From assembly GCA_005880915.1 (NCBI GenBank), contig VBIW01000035.1, forward strand, positions 186,001 to 250,000: 64,000 nucleotides of DNA, given 5' to 3'. Positions 26,329-36,211 of this stretch are shown here, in pieces. Each line of letters starts with the position of its first letter. Within the stretch, counting starts at the first letter, position 1. The position numbers and the translations under genes are program-made. The DNA comes from Chloroflexota bacterium (GTDB taxonomy: Bacteria > Chloroflexota > Dormibacteria > Dormibacterales > Dormibacteraceae). The notes below the pieces were generated by a model, which was not told the origin of the DNA, ran no database searches, and saw nothing but the letters and a program-made list of their open reading frames with translations.

Positions 26329-29300
26329 ATGAATGAGTTCTCGCGATTGGTGCCGCTCTTCGTGCAGAACATGCTTACGATCGGCTTGAGGCCGAGCCGA
26401 TTCAAGGCGCTCTCCATCGCGAGCGCAGTCATCTTTGCTTTCGCCGTTCAGCCGCCGACGCCTGCGCAGGCTGCTGCGCTTTGGAGCGCGAGCACGCACG
26501 GTGCTGGCCTCGGGGCCGCACACGCAGCTCCACAAGGCGGCATCGACCCTCCCTATCAGCCGCCAGCCAAACACGGAACCTCGTACATCGCGCCGACCGC
26601 GCCAGGTAAACCAACCGCGAAGGATCCTGTCGGCGCCGAGAAGCCAACTCTGCGCACGCGCAATTCGAGAACCTTCTCCAGCGGCGGACGACAGCTCACT
26701 ACTTTGGTCTATGCGGGGTCGGTCAACTACCGTGACGCCAGCGGGAGCTGGCAAGCGATCGACAACTCTCTGGTCAAGACAGGGGTCCCTCAGTATGCAT
26801 TTCAGAACAGAGCGAACAGCTACACCGTTTACCTGCCCGCCGACATCGGCACGGCCCCGATCCGGATCGCGTCCGGATCGAGCTGGCTGACCTTTAGCCT
26901 CCTGGGCGCCAAGGGCGCCGGCTCGATTTCTGGCTCGACGGCGAAATACTCCAACGCACTGCCCGGCGTGACCGTCGTCATCGATGCGCAGGCGGACTCG
27001 CTCGAGGAGAGCCTTATCCTCCAGGACCCTACTGCACCATCTCAGTTCAGCTACGAGCTTGACCTGAGCCCGGGACTGAAGCTAAGCGCGGTTGGCAGAG
27101 GATTCTCAATTGTCGATGGATCCGGACGAAGCATTTTTGGGATGACCGCGCCCGTGATGTTCGACAGCGCGAAGAACAGCGCCAAGTCCTCTGCCATCAG
27201 CATGGCGGCGAGCAAAGACAACAAGGGTGGTTCGACAGTGACCCTGAAGGCTGACTCGACGTGGCTCGGCAACAGCGGGCGCAAGTGGCCGGTCATCATC
27301 GATCCGACCTTCATCGTCGGCGATCTGCGCGACTGCTACATCAATGCGGCCTCGCCGACCACGATCTTCTGTGGCGGCACGGCGCTGAATGCCGGCTTCG
27401 ACGGAACGAACGCCTCAAGGGCTCTCCTCCAGTTCAATCTATCAGGGGTCCCGTCGACCGACACTGTCGTAAGCGCAAAGCTGCTCCTTTATCTTGGCTC
27501 TGCGTCGACGAGTAACGCCACTTCGCTGAGCCTCTACCAGCTCACACGAGCCTGGACGGTGGCCGCGACCTGGAACACGTATGACGGCACCAACAGCTGG
27601 ACCACGCCCGGCGGTGACTTTTCCGGCACGCCCGCAGCGACGACAAACGGAATTGCGGCGATCGGCGTCTGGTACGGCTGGTCGCCGACTGCGCTTGTCC
27701 AAGGATGGCTCAACGGAACGATCGCCAACGACGGCCTGATCGTCAAGGAGCCGACCGAGAACACAACCAACGTTCTCTCCTTCAACCCTGCCGCGGGCAG
27801 CAACCCGCCCTATCTCCAGGTCGTCCACCAGCAAGGCGGCTCGACGCCAGGCAGCTACTCGACCACGGTCCAATCGGACAACCCGGTCGCTTACTGGCAC
27901 CTCGATGAGAGTTCGGGCTCGACCATGGCCGACGCAGAGAACTTTGACTCAGGCACATACCAGGGTACGTACACGCTTGGCCAGACGCCACTCATCCAGC
28001 CCGCGAGCGGGACGGCGGTAAGTCTCGACGGCAGCACCGGCTACGGCACCGCGGCGGCTTTGACGACCTTGCAGGGTGACAGCACTCGGAGTATCGAGCT
28101 CTGGTTCCAGACCTCATCACAAACCGCCCAGTACCTATTCGACGCAGGTGCCGCTGCCGGCAGTACCAATCAGATGTTCAGCTTGAGCGTCGTTCCTGCA
28201 AATGTCATTAGCGGAAATCCCCCAGTCAACACGGCAGGACTCTATGTGGCCCTATGGGGCCAAGACATCTACTATCCGGGCCTCAACGTTTTAGACGGCA
28301 AGAGACATCACGTCGTGCTTGAGTTGAGTGGAAATACGGTCTGGCTGTACTTGGATGGCACGACGCCAGGCGGATACTTCACCGATCAAGGTGGCAATGA
28401 CACCTTCCGTGGCAGCTGGGACTTTCGATACCTCGAGCAGCCGGTCACTCTGACGACGACTCCAAACACAGGCGCCAACCCGGTCCTGATCGGAAACGGG
28501 CGCTATGTCGCCACCGGCCTGCTGAATGGCAAGGTCGATGAAGTCGCGGTTTACTCGACAGCGCTAAGCGCTACCCAAGTCCAGAACCACTGGCAGGCCG
28601 GAAACGGTCTGCCCTGGTCGCCGACGAACGTCTCAGGGACGGCTGGACAGAACCAGGTGACGGTCACATGGACCGCACCCACCTTCAACGGCAGCGGCAT
28701 CACCGGGTATGTGATCACGCCACAGGTCGGAAGCAACCTGCGCACGCCGATAACTTTCAACTCGACGGCGACCAGCCAGACAATCACCAACCTCTCGGGT
28801 GGCGCGAGCTATGCCTTCAGTGTCAGCGCCTTCAACAGCCTCGGTCTGGGCGTGCCCTCGAGTACGTCGAGCGCGGTCACAGCGACGGGATCGGCGATCC
28901 CAATCTACGAGGACACAGTCCTCGCCGACTCACCGGTCGGCTTCTGGCCTTTGGGCGAAGGTAGCTTCAACGTCGCCACAGATCTAACCCAGACCTTCAA
29001 CGGCCAGTATTTCAACACCTATACCCAAGGGGACACTGGGCCGACTGTCAACATCCCCAATAAGGCGGCCAACTTCAGTGGCAGCAACGCATACGTCCGT
29101 TTCAACCACACGGCGCTACTCGAGCCGGCCGGAGTCACAGTCGAGTTGTGGCTCAAGCCCTCTTCCGTGCCAGCCAACGACACGACGGTTCTGATTTCTC
29201 CGCAATCGGGCACCAGCGAAAACTCAAGCAACGGCTACGTGATGACCTTCGACGGGACCAACAACGGTGCCGGCGGCAAGATCACCTGGGCGGGGATCAC

Positions 29301-32300
29301 GACCGCGGCTGCCCTGCCGAGCGGTGCATGGTCGTACGTCGTCGGCACAACGGACGGCGTTTCGACCCGCATCTATGTCAACGGAAAGGAATCGAGTGCA
29401 GTCACCGGTGGCGGACCCAGCTACGCTGGCGCGCCCAACTTCGACGCCCAGCTCACCCGATATGCATTCCCGGGCGACATTGCAGGACTCGCAATCTATT
29501 CGTCTTCACTCACCGCGTTGCAGGTCACAGCTCACTACGCTTCAGCGGGCTACGCGCCTGGTCCCGTCTCCAACCTGGTCGCCACCGCGAGCACCAACTC
29601 AGCCAGCCTGACCTGGACGGCGCCCAGCTATGCCGGCACGAGTCCGATCACCTCTTACACCGTGACCCCGGTCGTGGATGGCAAATCGAGCACGCCGATC
29701 TCGGTCAATGGAAACGGCACCGGCGCCAACATCCCCAACCTGCCTGGAGGCGGAAGCTACACCTTCCAGGTCCAAGCCAACAACGCAAGCGGCGCGGGCG
29801 TGATCGTAGCGTCGTCGGCGGTCACCATCGGCTCGCCGGCGACGGGTCCGGGCGGCTTCGGCACCTACCTGTACATGCGAGGCGGTCCCGGTCAGGGTCA
29901 GGCCTATGCCCACTACGGCTTTGTGAGCAGGAACAACGTCGCCGCCATGAGCAGCTGGACTCTCGAAGAGCGCCTGTGGGGCTGGAACTCGCTAAGCGTC
30001 ACCGGCGGGCACACGGCGCTAGGGCTGCTGAGCGGGACGCCGAACAACCCGACGGACCAGAACCCGATCGCAGGCCTCAACTTCAACATCGGCGGCAGTC
30101 CTCTGCAGTCGTACTTCGTTTGGCCCGGTGGCGGTTCGTGCACCATACCGAGCGACCCGCAGGGTCTGCCCCTGGGATTTGACAGCTCGGTGACGACCCC
30201 GACCCATGTCGCCATCACCTATGACGGCAGCACGGTCCGCGGCTTCATCAATGGAACGTTGGTCACAGGCTGCAGCGTGGCGACCGGCAGCGCCGCCGTC
30301 CCTACGGCCCCCTTCGGCTTCATGGACAACTCCGGTCTGAGCCAGGCCTACTTCGACGAATTCCGGGTCAGCAACATGGCGCGATATACCTCCAACTTCA
30401 CGCCACCCACCCAGCAGTTCACCAACGACAGCAACACTCAGGTCCTGTGGCGCTTCAACGACTATCCGATCAGCAAGCTGCCCTCGACCCACATCGTTCC
30501 GGACCAAAACGATGGTGGCACCTTCAACGGCGGCATCATCCCCTCGACCTACCGCGACTCTTCGGGCAACACCAATCACGCCAACACCGTCTGGGCCACC
30601 AGCCACGCGATCAACAATGGGTCCGAGGACTGGCGCCGTCCGTACTCGCTCGGCCAGGGCGTGACGGCGGACGAGCTGACCGGTGGGGAATCGAAGTGGT
30701 TATGCCCCTGCACGATCAGCTCCACAGCGCGTCCGGTCAACGACGCGACTGGCGAGTTCTATCACACCTTCACGGACTTCGAGGTGCCCGGACGGAGCGA
30801 CCTCGCCTTCACTCGCACCTATTCCTCGCAGCGCACAGCCACGCTTGGCCCGACCGGTTACGGCTGGACGGACAACTACAACGAATCCATTACCTTCAGC
30901 CTTCCCAATGGCGGAGGTGATGCCACCGTGCACGAGACCAATGGCTCGGCCGTCTTGTTCACTCTCAACGGCAGTACCTACACAGGACCACCCAGCGAGC
31001 ACGTCACGCTGGCGAAGAACGGATCGCTGTTTGACCTGACCGATGCCGGCCACAACCAGGAGGTCTTCAACGCTCCGGATGCCAACAACATCAGCTGGCT
31101 GCACCAGCTGATCGATCGCCATAACTCAGCGGCTTACACGCTGACGTTGGCCTACACCAATGGCAACCTGACGACCGTGACCGATCCCAACGGCCGCAGC
31201 CTGACCTTTACCTATCAGACGATCGGGACCAACAAGCTGATCCAGACCGTCACCCAGAACGATTCGCCTTCGCGCTCGGTCTCCTTCCAGTACGGCACCA
31301 ACTCGGGCGATCCGACGACATATTTGAGCCTGACCCAGGTCACAGACGTGGCCGGCGGCTTGACCAAGTTCACCTACGACGCGAGCCACTACCTGCAGAC
31401 CATGACCGACCCCAACAACGGGGTCATGACCAACACCTACGACCCGAGCTCGCACCAAGTCACCAGGCAGCAGGAGCCGATCACGACCCGGGCCACTACC
31501 TTCTCCTACTCAGGCGGGATCACGACCATCACTGACCCTAAGGGCAACGTGACCCAGGAGGAATACCTGAACGGCATCCTGCTCTCGCGGACGATTGGGT
31601 ACGGGACCGCTCAGGCAGCAATGTGGACGTTCTCCTTCGATCCTGCCGCGGTCGGGTTGACTGCCGCGGTCGGACCTAACGGGGAGACGGTCACGACCGT
31701 TCGCGATGCGAACGCAAACGTCTTGAGCGAAACCGACGGTCTCGGCCGAATCACGAGTTACACCTACAACTCATTCAGCGAGCCGACGACCATCCAGGAT
31801 CCGGGCGGCGACTGCAACGCCGTGCCCGCGACCAATTGCACGACCAACACCTACAACGCGACCGGCGACCTGGCGACGACGTCGCGGCCGTTGGTGGGCA
31901 CCAGCCAGGTCCAGACAATCACCTACAACCACGCGGACAGCTCGCATCCCGGCGACGTGACCTCGATGGTCGACGCCGATAGCAACACTTGGACCTATGC
32001 CTACGACAGCAACGGCTACCGCAATAGCGTCACCGACCCGCTCGGCGACAAGACGACCTACGTCTTCAACAGCGACGGCTGGATTACCTCGTCGACATCG
32101 CCCAATGGTTACCTGACCCGCCAGGACACCTTCGTCCGCACCCCCGTCAGCGGCTCTTGGGGCACCGCGACCGACGCCAACGTGTGGACCAAGCAGGCCG
32201 GTTCCGCGACCTACTCGACCACCGGGACGCAGGGCAAGATCGCCAAGCCTTCGAGCGACAGCTGGGAGAGCTTGGGCTCGGCCCTTGCCAACGATGGTGG

Positions 32301-35001
32301 AGAAGTACTGGTCCGCTGGCAGGTCGCCACCACCTCGGATAAAGCCGGCGCGGTGCTCCGCTTGTCTTCTGGCGCGGCCACCTTCTATGGAGTGCGCTTC
32401 GACGGCGCCGGTCATGTCGAGCTCTTCGGCAAGTGGGCAGGGACCATCCACACCAACATCGGCAGCGTCCGAGTCAACTACACGCCGGGTACGGCGAAGC
32501 ACTGGTTCCGCTTCCGCGTCGCCGGCAGCACCCTCTACTTCAAAGTTTGGGCCGACGGCTCCCAAGAGCCTGCCAACTGGTCAGGCCAGACAACCGATCC
32601 GAACGTGACGGGCACTGGCTTCGCCGGGCTCTTTGGCAACGCGACCAACACGACCGGGATCAAGTTCGACCAGTTCGCGGCCAACCCCTACGCGACCACG
32701 GCCTACACCTACAACTCGTTCGGCCAGCGCACCGGGCTCACCGACCCCGACAACCACACCACAAACTGGCACTACGATCCCAACCAAAACCTCGACCGCA
32801 TCACCGACGCCGACGGCAACCTAACCACCAACGTCTACGACGCCGACAACGAGTTGACGCAGGTCAAGCGTGCCGATTTACCCCAGACCACCTTGGTGAC
32901 TGATTACAACCCCGATGGGACTGTGCTCGATAAGAAGGACGGCAAGGGTAACGCCATTCAAGCCTATCAATATGACGGCCTGGCCCACGTGACAACAGTC
33001 ACCGACGCCTTGAACAACGTGACCACATACGTCGATGACGCTTACGGAAACCTGGTCAGTAAGCAGGATCCAAGCGGTAGTTGCAGCGCACAACCCGCGA
33101 CGGGCTGCACAACTTACGCCTATGACGTTGGTAACCAGCTGACCGCGATTGCATACAGCGATGGCGTCACGCCCAATGTCTCCAACATCACCTATGACGG
33201 CAATGGACAGCGCACCGGCATGACCGATGGCACCGGGACGAGCACCTGGGCCTGGGATAGTCTCCACCGCATCGTTACCTACACCAGCGGCAACACCGCT
33301 CAGTTGCATTGGATCTACAACTTGCGCAACCTGCCTACCACCATCACCTATCCGGGCTCGCTAAACGTCACTCGAGGATATGACAACGCAGGGCGGTGGA
33401 CCACAGTCCAGGACTGGAACACGAACATCACGAGCTTTGGCTACGATTCCGACTCCAACCTGACCACCGAAACGTTCCCTTCGGCCTCTGGGGTGGTCGA
33501 CGCCTTCACCTTCAATGCGGCAGACCAGGTCACTGCAGTCGCCTCTATGAAAGGTGGCAGCACGCTCTTCTCGGCTGGCTACGCGCGAGACGCAGCTAAT
33601 CAGTTGGCGATCGACTCTTCAGCCGCTTCGGGTACGGGTTCCTATAAGTACACACCCCTCAATCAGCTTTGCTACGCGGGCTCGACAAACGCCAGCGCGT
33701 GTGCTTCTCCGCCGACCGGCAGCATTGCTTACAAGTACGACGCCGCGGACAACTTGATCCAAAAGGGCTCTACCCAGCAGGTCTTCAACAGTGGCGACGA
33801 ACTCTGCTGGACAGCATCCGCCTCAGGTGCGTGCGGGAGCCCTCCATCTGGCTCAACCACTTACCAGTACGACGCACGTGGCAACCGCACGGCTGTGCTC
33901 CCGAGTGGCGGGCAGGCACAAAGCTTGACATACGACCAAGCGGACCGACTGACGACTTTCGTCGCTGCCGCGACATCAAGCTACGGCTACGACGGCGATG
34001 GTTTGCGAATGTGCAAGTACGCGGGCACTTCGACGCAACCTTGCCACGCCAACGGTAATACTGCATACGTCTGGGACATTTCCGGGCTGCTGCCGTTACT
34101 TCTAAAAGAGGGAACCGCATCGTACATTTACGGTCCTGGTGGTCTGCCAGTTGAACAGATCAATACGGGTACCACGGTCTGGTACCACCATGACCAGCTC
34201 GGCTCGACGCGTGTAGCCACAGACGCTAGCGGCACGACTCAAGCCACCTACACATACGATCCGTACGCGGGCCTAGCTTCAAGCACTGGGTCCATCACAA
34301 ACCCATTTCGGTTTGGGGGACAGTATCAGGATTCTGAGTCGGGTTTTTACTACTTGCGTGCTCGCTACTATGACCCAGCCACTGGCCAGCTGCTCACGGT
34401 GGACCCCGCAGTGTCCACTACTCGCCAGCCGTACGGATACATCGCCGGCAACCCGCTGAACGGCACTGATCCAAGTGGCCTCGATTGGTGGAGCAGTGTT
34501 CAACACTTTGCAAGCAAGGCGGCCAACATCGCGGATCAGGTTATGCCGGTGGTGGCCCAGGTCGCGAAAACAACTGCACTTGTATGTGGCCTTGCCAGCT
34601 TGACTGTCGTTTTGGATGAGGTCACAGTGCCATGTGCAATCGCTGCCAGTGCCGTTGCCCTCGGAGCCGACAGCTATCTCGCATTGCGCGGCAAAGCGAC
34701 AATTGGAGATCTAGTGGAGGATACAATCGGCTTGGCTCTCAGCGCGGTTGGAGGATACGGTGCTGTGCGTGCCGGCGCCGCTGGCGTGCGATGGTTGGCG
34801 GCGGACGCAAAGCTGGCGAGACGGTGCATCAGTGAAGGGCGATTCGCGACCGCAGGCATTAAGTCGCTGCAGCGAGCCGCCAGCGATGCGCACGACGCGT
34901 ACGAAGGCGCCAGAATAGGTTCGAGTATTCTCGAGACCACCTCGGCAGGCTTTCACGGACTCGACTACTTCGCGCGTTATCAACCGCAGGCACTTCAGTG
35001 A
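26329..35001 (+). CDS. Giant secreted LamG/FN3/RHS-repeat protein (polymorphic-toxin-like)
   Basis: The protein has 2890 residues. A long signal peptide ends near PAQAAA (about 48). In order: a beta-rich N-terminal region (100-330), a DNRLRE/CBM96-like domain (about 358-501), a LamG-like domain (507-754), FN3 (762-855), LamG (859-1074), FN3 (1078-1170), LamG (1175-1368), a DUF6531-like entry segment (1474 onward) and many YD/RHS repeats. A fourth jelly-roll domain is inserted at about 1933-2118. The RHS core ends with YLRARYYDPATGQ and DPSGLDWW (about 2672-2721). The last 169 residues are a unique Ala/Val-rich tip. RHS shells enclose and release C-terminal effectors. A small membrane protein follows 17 bp later, as immunity genes do. 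Confidence 0.85.
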   Translation: MNEFSRLVPLFVQNMLTIGLRPSRFKALSIASAVIFAFAVQPPTPAQAAALWSASTHGAGLGAAHAAPQGGIDPPYQPPAKHGTSYIAPTAPGKPTAKDPVGAEKPTLRTRNSRTFSSGGRQLTTLVYAGSVNYRDASGSWQAIDNSLVKTGVPQYAFQNRANSYTVYLPADIGTAPIRIASGSSWLTFSLLGAKGAGSISGSTAKYSNALPGVTVVIDAQADSLEESLILQDPTAPSQFSYELDLSPGLKLSAVGRGFSIVDGSGRSIFGMTAPVMFDSAKNSAKSSAISMAASKDNKGGSTVTLKADSTWLGNSGRKWPVIIDPTFIVGDLRDCYINAASPTTIFCGGTALNAGFDGTNASRALLQFNLSGVPSTDTVVSAKLLLYLGSASTSNATSLSLYQLTRAWTVAATWNTYDGTNSWTTPGGDFSGTPAATTNGIAAIGVWYGWSPTALVQGWLNGTIANDGLIVKEPTENTTNVLSFNPAAGSNPPYLQVVHQQGGSTPGSYSTTVQSDNPVAYWHLDESSGSTMADAENFDSGTYQGTYTLGQTPLIQPASGTAVSLDGSTGYGTAAALTTLQGDSTRSIELWFQTSSQTAQYLFDAGAAAGSTNQMFSLSVVPANVISGNPPVNTAGLYVALWGQDIYYPGLNVLDGKRHHVVLELSGNTVWLYLDGTTPGGYFTDQGGNDTFRGSWDFRYLEQPVTLTTTPNTGANPVLIGNGRYVATGLLNGKVDEVAVYSTALSATQVQNHWQAGNGLPWSPTNVSGTAGQNQVTVTWTAPTFNGSGITGYVITPQVGSNLRTPITFNSTATSQTITNLSGGASYAFSVSAFNSLGLGVPSSTSSAVTATGSAIPIYEDTVLADSPVGFWPLGEGSFNVATDLTQTFNGQYFNTYTQGDTGPTVNIPNKAANFSGSNAYVRFNHTALLEPAGVTVELWLKPSSVPANDTTVLISPQSGTSENSSNGYVMTFDGTNNGAGGKITWAGITTAAALPSGAWSYVVGTTDGVSTRIYVNGKESSAVTGGGPSYAGAPNFDAQLTRYAFPGDIAGLAIYSSSLTALQVTAHYASAGYAPGPVSNLVATASTNSASLTWTAPSYAGTSPITSYTVTPVVDGKSSTPISVNGNGTGANIPNLPGGGSYTFQVQANNASGAGVIVASSAVTIGSPATGPGGFGTYLYMRGGPGQGQAYAHYGFVSRNNVAAMSSWTLEERLWGWNSLSVTGGHTALGLLSGTPNNPTDQNPIAGLNFNIGGSPLQSYFVWPGGGSCTIPSDPQGLPLGFDSSVTTPTHVAITYDGSTVRGFINGTLVTGCSVATGSAAVPTAPFGFMDNSGLSQAYFDEFRVSNMARYTSNFTPPTQQFTNDSNTQVLWRFNDYPISKLPSTHIVPDQNDGGTFNGGIIPSTYRDSSGNTNHANTVWATSHAINNGSEDWRRPYSLGQGVTADELTGGESKWLCPCTISSTARPVNDATGEFYHTFTDFEVPGRSDLAFTRTYSSQRTATLGPTGYGWTDNYNESITFSLPNGGGDATVHETNGSAVLFTLNGSTYTGPPSEHVTLAKNGSLFDLTDAGHNQEVFNAPDANNISWLHQLIDRHNSAAYTLTLAYTNGNLTTVTDPNGRSLTFTYQTIGTNKLIQTVTQNDSPSRSVSFQYGTNSGDPTTYLSLTQVTDVAGGLTKFTYDASHYLQTMTDPNNGVMTNTYDPSSHQVTRQQEPITTRATTFSYSGGITTITDPKGNVTQEEYLNGILLSRTIGYGTAQAAMWTFSFDPAAVGLTAAVGPNGETVTTVRDANANVLSETDGLGRITSYTYNSFSEPTTIQDPGGDCNAVPATNCTTNTYNATGDLATTSRPLVGTSQVQTITYNHADSSHPGDVTSMVDADSNTWTYAYDSNGYRNSVTDPLGDKTTYVFNSDGWITSSTSPNGYLTRQDTFVRTPVSGSWGTATDANVWTKQAGSATYSTTGTQGKIAKPSSDSWESLGSALANDGGEVLVRWQVATTSDKAGAVLRLSSGAATFYGVRFDGAGHVELFGKWAGTIHTNIGSVRVNYTPGTAKHWFRFRVAGSTLYFKVWADGSQEPANWSGQTTDPNVTGTGFAGLFGNATNTTGIKFDQFAANPYATTAYTYNSFGQRTGLTDPDNHTTNWHYDPNQNLDRITDADGNLTTNVYDADNELTQVKRADLPQTTLVTDYNPDGTVLDKKDGKGNAIQAYQYDGLAHVTTVTDALNNVTTYVDDAYGNLVSKQDPSGSCSAQPATGCTTYAYDVGNQLTAIAYSDGVTPNVSNITYDGNGQRTGMTDGTGTSTWAWDSLHRIVTYTSGNTAQLHWIYNLRNLPTTITYPGSLNVTRGYDNAGRWTTVQDWNTNITSFGYDSDSNLTTETFPSASGVVDAFTFNAADQVTAVASMKGGSTLFSAGYARDAANQLAIDSSAASGTGSYKYTPLNQLCYAGSTNASACASPPTGSIAYKYDAADNLIQKGSTQQVFNSGDELCWTASASGACGSPPSGSTTYQYDARGNRTAVLPSGGQAQSLTYDQADRLTTFVAAATSSYGYDGDGLRMCKYAGTSTQPCHANGNTAYVWDISGLLPLLLKEGTASYIYGPGGLPVEQINTGTTVWYHHDQLGSTRVATDASGTTQATYTYDPYAGLASSTGSITNPFRFGGQYQDSESGFYYLRARYYDPATGQLLTVDPAVSTTRQPYGYIAGNPLNGTDPSGLDWWSSVQHFASKAANIADQVMPVVAQVAKTTALVCGLASLTVVLDEVTVPCAIAASAVALGADSYLALRGKATIGDLVEDTIGLALSAVGGYGAVRAGAAGVRWLAADAKLARRCISEGRFATAGIKSLQRAASDAHDAYEGARIGSSILETTSAGFHGLDYFARYQPQALQ

Positions 35002-35017
35002 AGGACCACGGGAGTCA

Positions 35018-35497
35018 GTGAAACGGGGATCTTCGCGTGCTGCCTTGCGCGGTAATCCCTACTTTGATCGCCAAGCGACCTGGCTGCGAAGGGAGATCTT
35101 CGCGTTACTCCTAACGGCAGCCAATGCGATCGCTCTGACTTTCGCGGGGTCAAGCATTCGATCCAATCTCATCGTTGTCAGTTGGACCGTTGCACTGGTC
35201 ATCACGGATTTCGTTCTGCTAGCAAAGTGGCTCCCGCTATGGCGTCGAATGTGGCAGGAGCAAAATCGCATTGAGCAGCGGACGTCGTCCGATCGGGCGG
35301 CGACGCGGTTGGCTGAACTTCTCGGCCAGAGATTCTTACCGGTCAAGATTGTAATTATCGGTTGCCTTGCAGGAATTCTCGTCGCGGCAATAGCGTGGAC
35401 TAACAGCCCGACTCTTGCCGTCGTGTGCGCGACGATCATATGCGTCGCGGCAGTATTCTTGGCCTGGGCATTGACGCGTCAGGGATCGTCGATGTAA
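35018..35497 (+). CDS. Small four-helix membrane protein, candidate immunity protein
   Basis: The protein has 159 residues with hydrophobic segments at about 28-46, 51-70, 110-128 and 133-152 and a charged cytoplasmic loop between the second and third. GTG start with GGAG four bases upstream. It is placed directly behind the variable tip of the RHS protein, where immunity genes sit in RHS/polymorphic toxin loci. A multi-pass immunity protein would suit a membrane-acting effector. The role is inferred from position only, and no known immunity family is recognised. Confidence 0.55.
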   Translation: MKRGSSRAALRGNPYFDRQATWLRREIFALLLTAANAIALTFAGSSIRSNLIVVSWTVALVITDFVLLAKWLPLWRRMWQEQNRIEQRTSSDRAATRLAELLGQRFLPVKIVIIGCLAGILVAAIAWTNSPTLAVVCATIICVAAVFLAWALTRQGSSM

Positions 35498-35507
35498 ACC
35501 CAACCTG

Positions 35508-36100
35508 GTGCGGGTCCACAGATTCGACGGCCACCATCTCAGAGCGAGGTACTACGATCCGTCGACTGCCCAGTTCGTTTCGCGCGATCCGATTTCCCCG
35601 ACCACCAAACAGCCCTATGGCTACGTCTCGAACAATCCCATGAATGGCACCGATCTGGCCGGACGATGGCCAGACCTGGGTGGAGTCTGGAACGGTGCCC
35701 GCGGCTGGTGGCACTCTTAATGCCCAGACAATACCGGCACGGTAGCGGGAACAATTTCAATGGCGTGTGGTCTTGCCAATCTTGCGGTTATTGATGCTCC
35801 AATAACAGGGACATGCGCTGTCGCGCGGGTGAATTCCAGCCTTTTCCGACCCGAGCGGTCAGGTCCGAACGCGACCTTGCGCAGGTGTGGGGTGGTTTCT
35901 GTACAAATCAGGCTCTTTCAGGCGCCGCATATTGGATTTGTCCTTGCGGGGCTCTTACGAATTAACTTGACGGCTCTCCGAAAAGGGAGTATGCCGAACG
36001 TGCGCAAGCAGTCACGTCCATGCGTCACTCAGGTGATGCGGTCACAAATGGAGGACGATGGGCTTCAAGTTGTGTATAGAGCGCGTTCCAAGCCAACTTA
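35508..36100 (+). pseudogene. Orphan RHS core end with decayed C-terminal tip
   Basis: The first 70 codons encode LRARYYDPSTAQFVSRDPIS and PYGYVSNNPMNGTDLAGRWP, the end of an RHS core, without the preceding repeats. A TAA at 35718 interrupts the frame. The same frame then continues with MACGLANLAV...TGTCAVA, which resembles VCGLASLTVV...VPCAIA in the tip of the intact RHS protein. Beyond about 35840 the similarity is lost. This is the classic form of a displaced, silent RHS tip cassette behind the active one, here apparently degenerated. The right boundary is approximate. Confidence 0.65.
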
Positions 36101-36211
36101 TTCGCACAGATCATACGAATGCTTGCCCGGGGACCATAAGAACAAAGTGAGCCGCGATGTGATGACTGCCTCGCTAAATTCAGACAGGTACGCCTTCTGC
36201 CGGTCACGCGC

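Noticed and set aside
31771..32565. Leftward frame of 264 codons inside the RHS gene
   Set aside because: It is the antisense of RHS repeats, with a composition (Gly/Val/Arg-rich) typical of shadow frames in high-GC genes.
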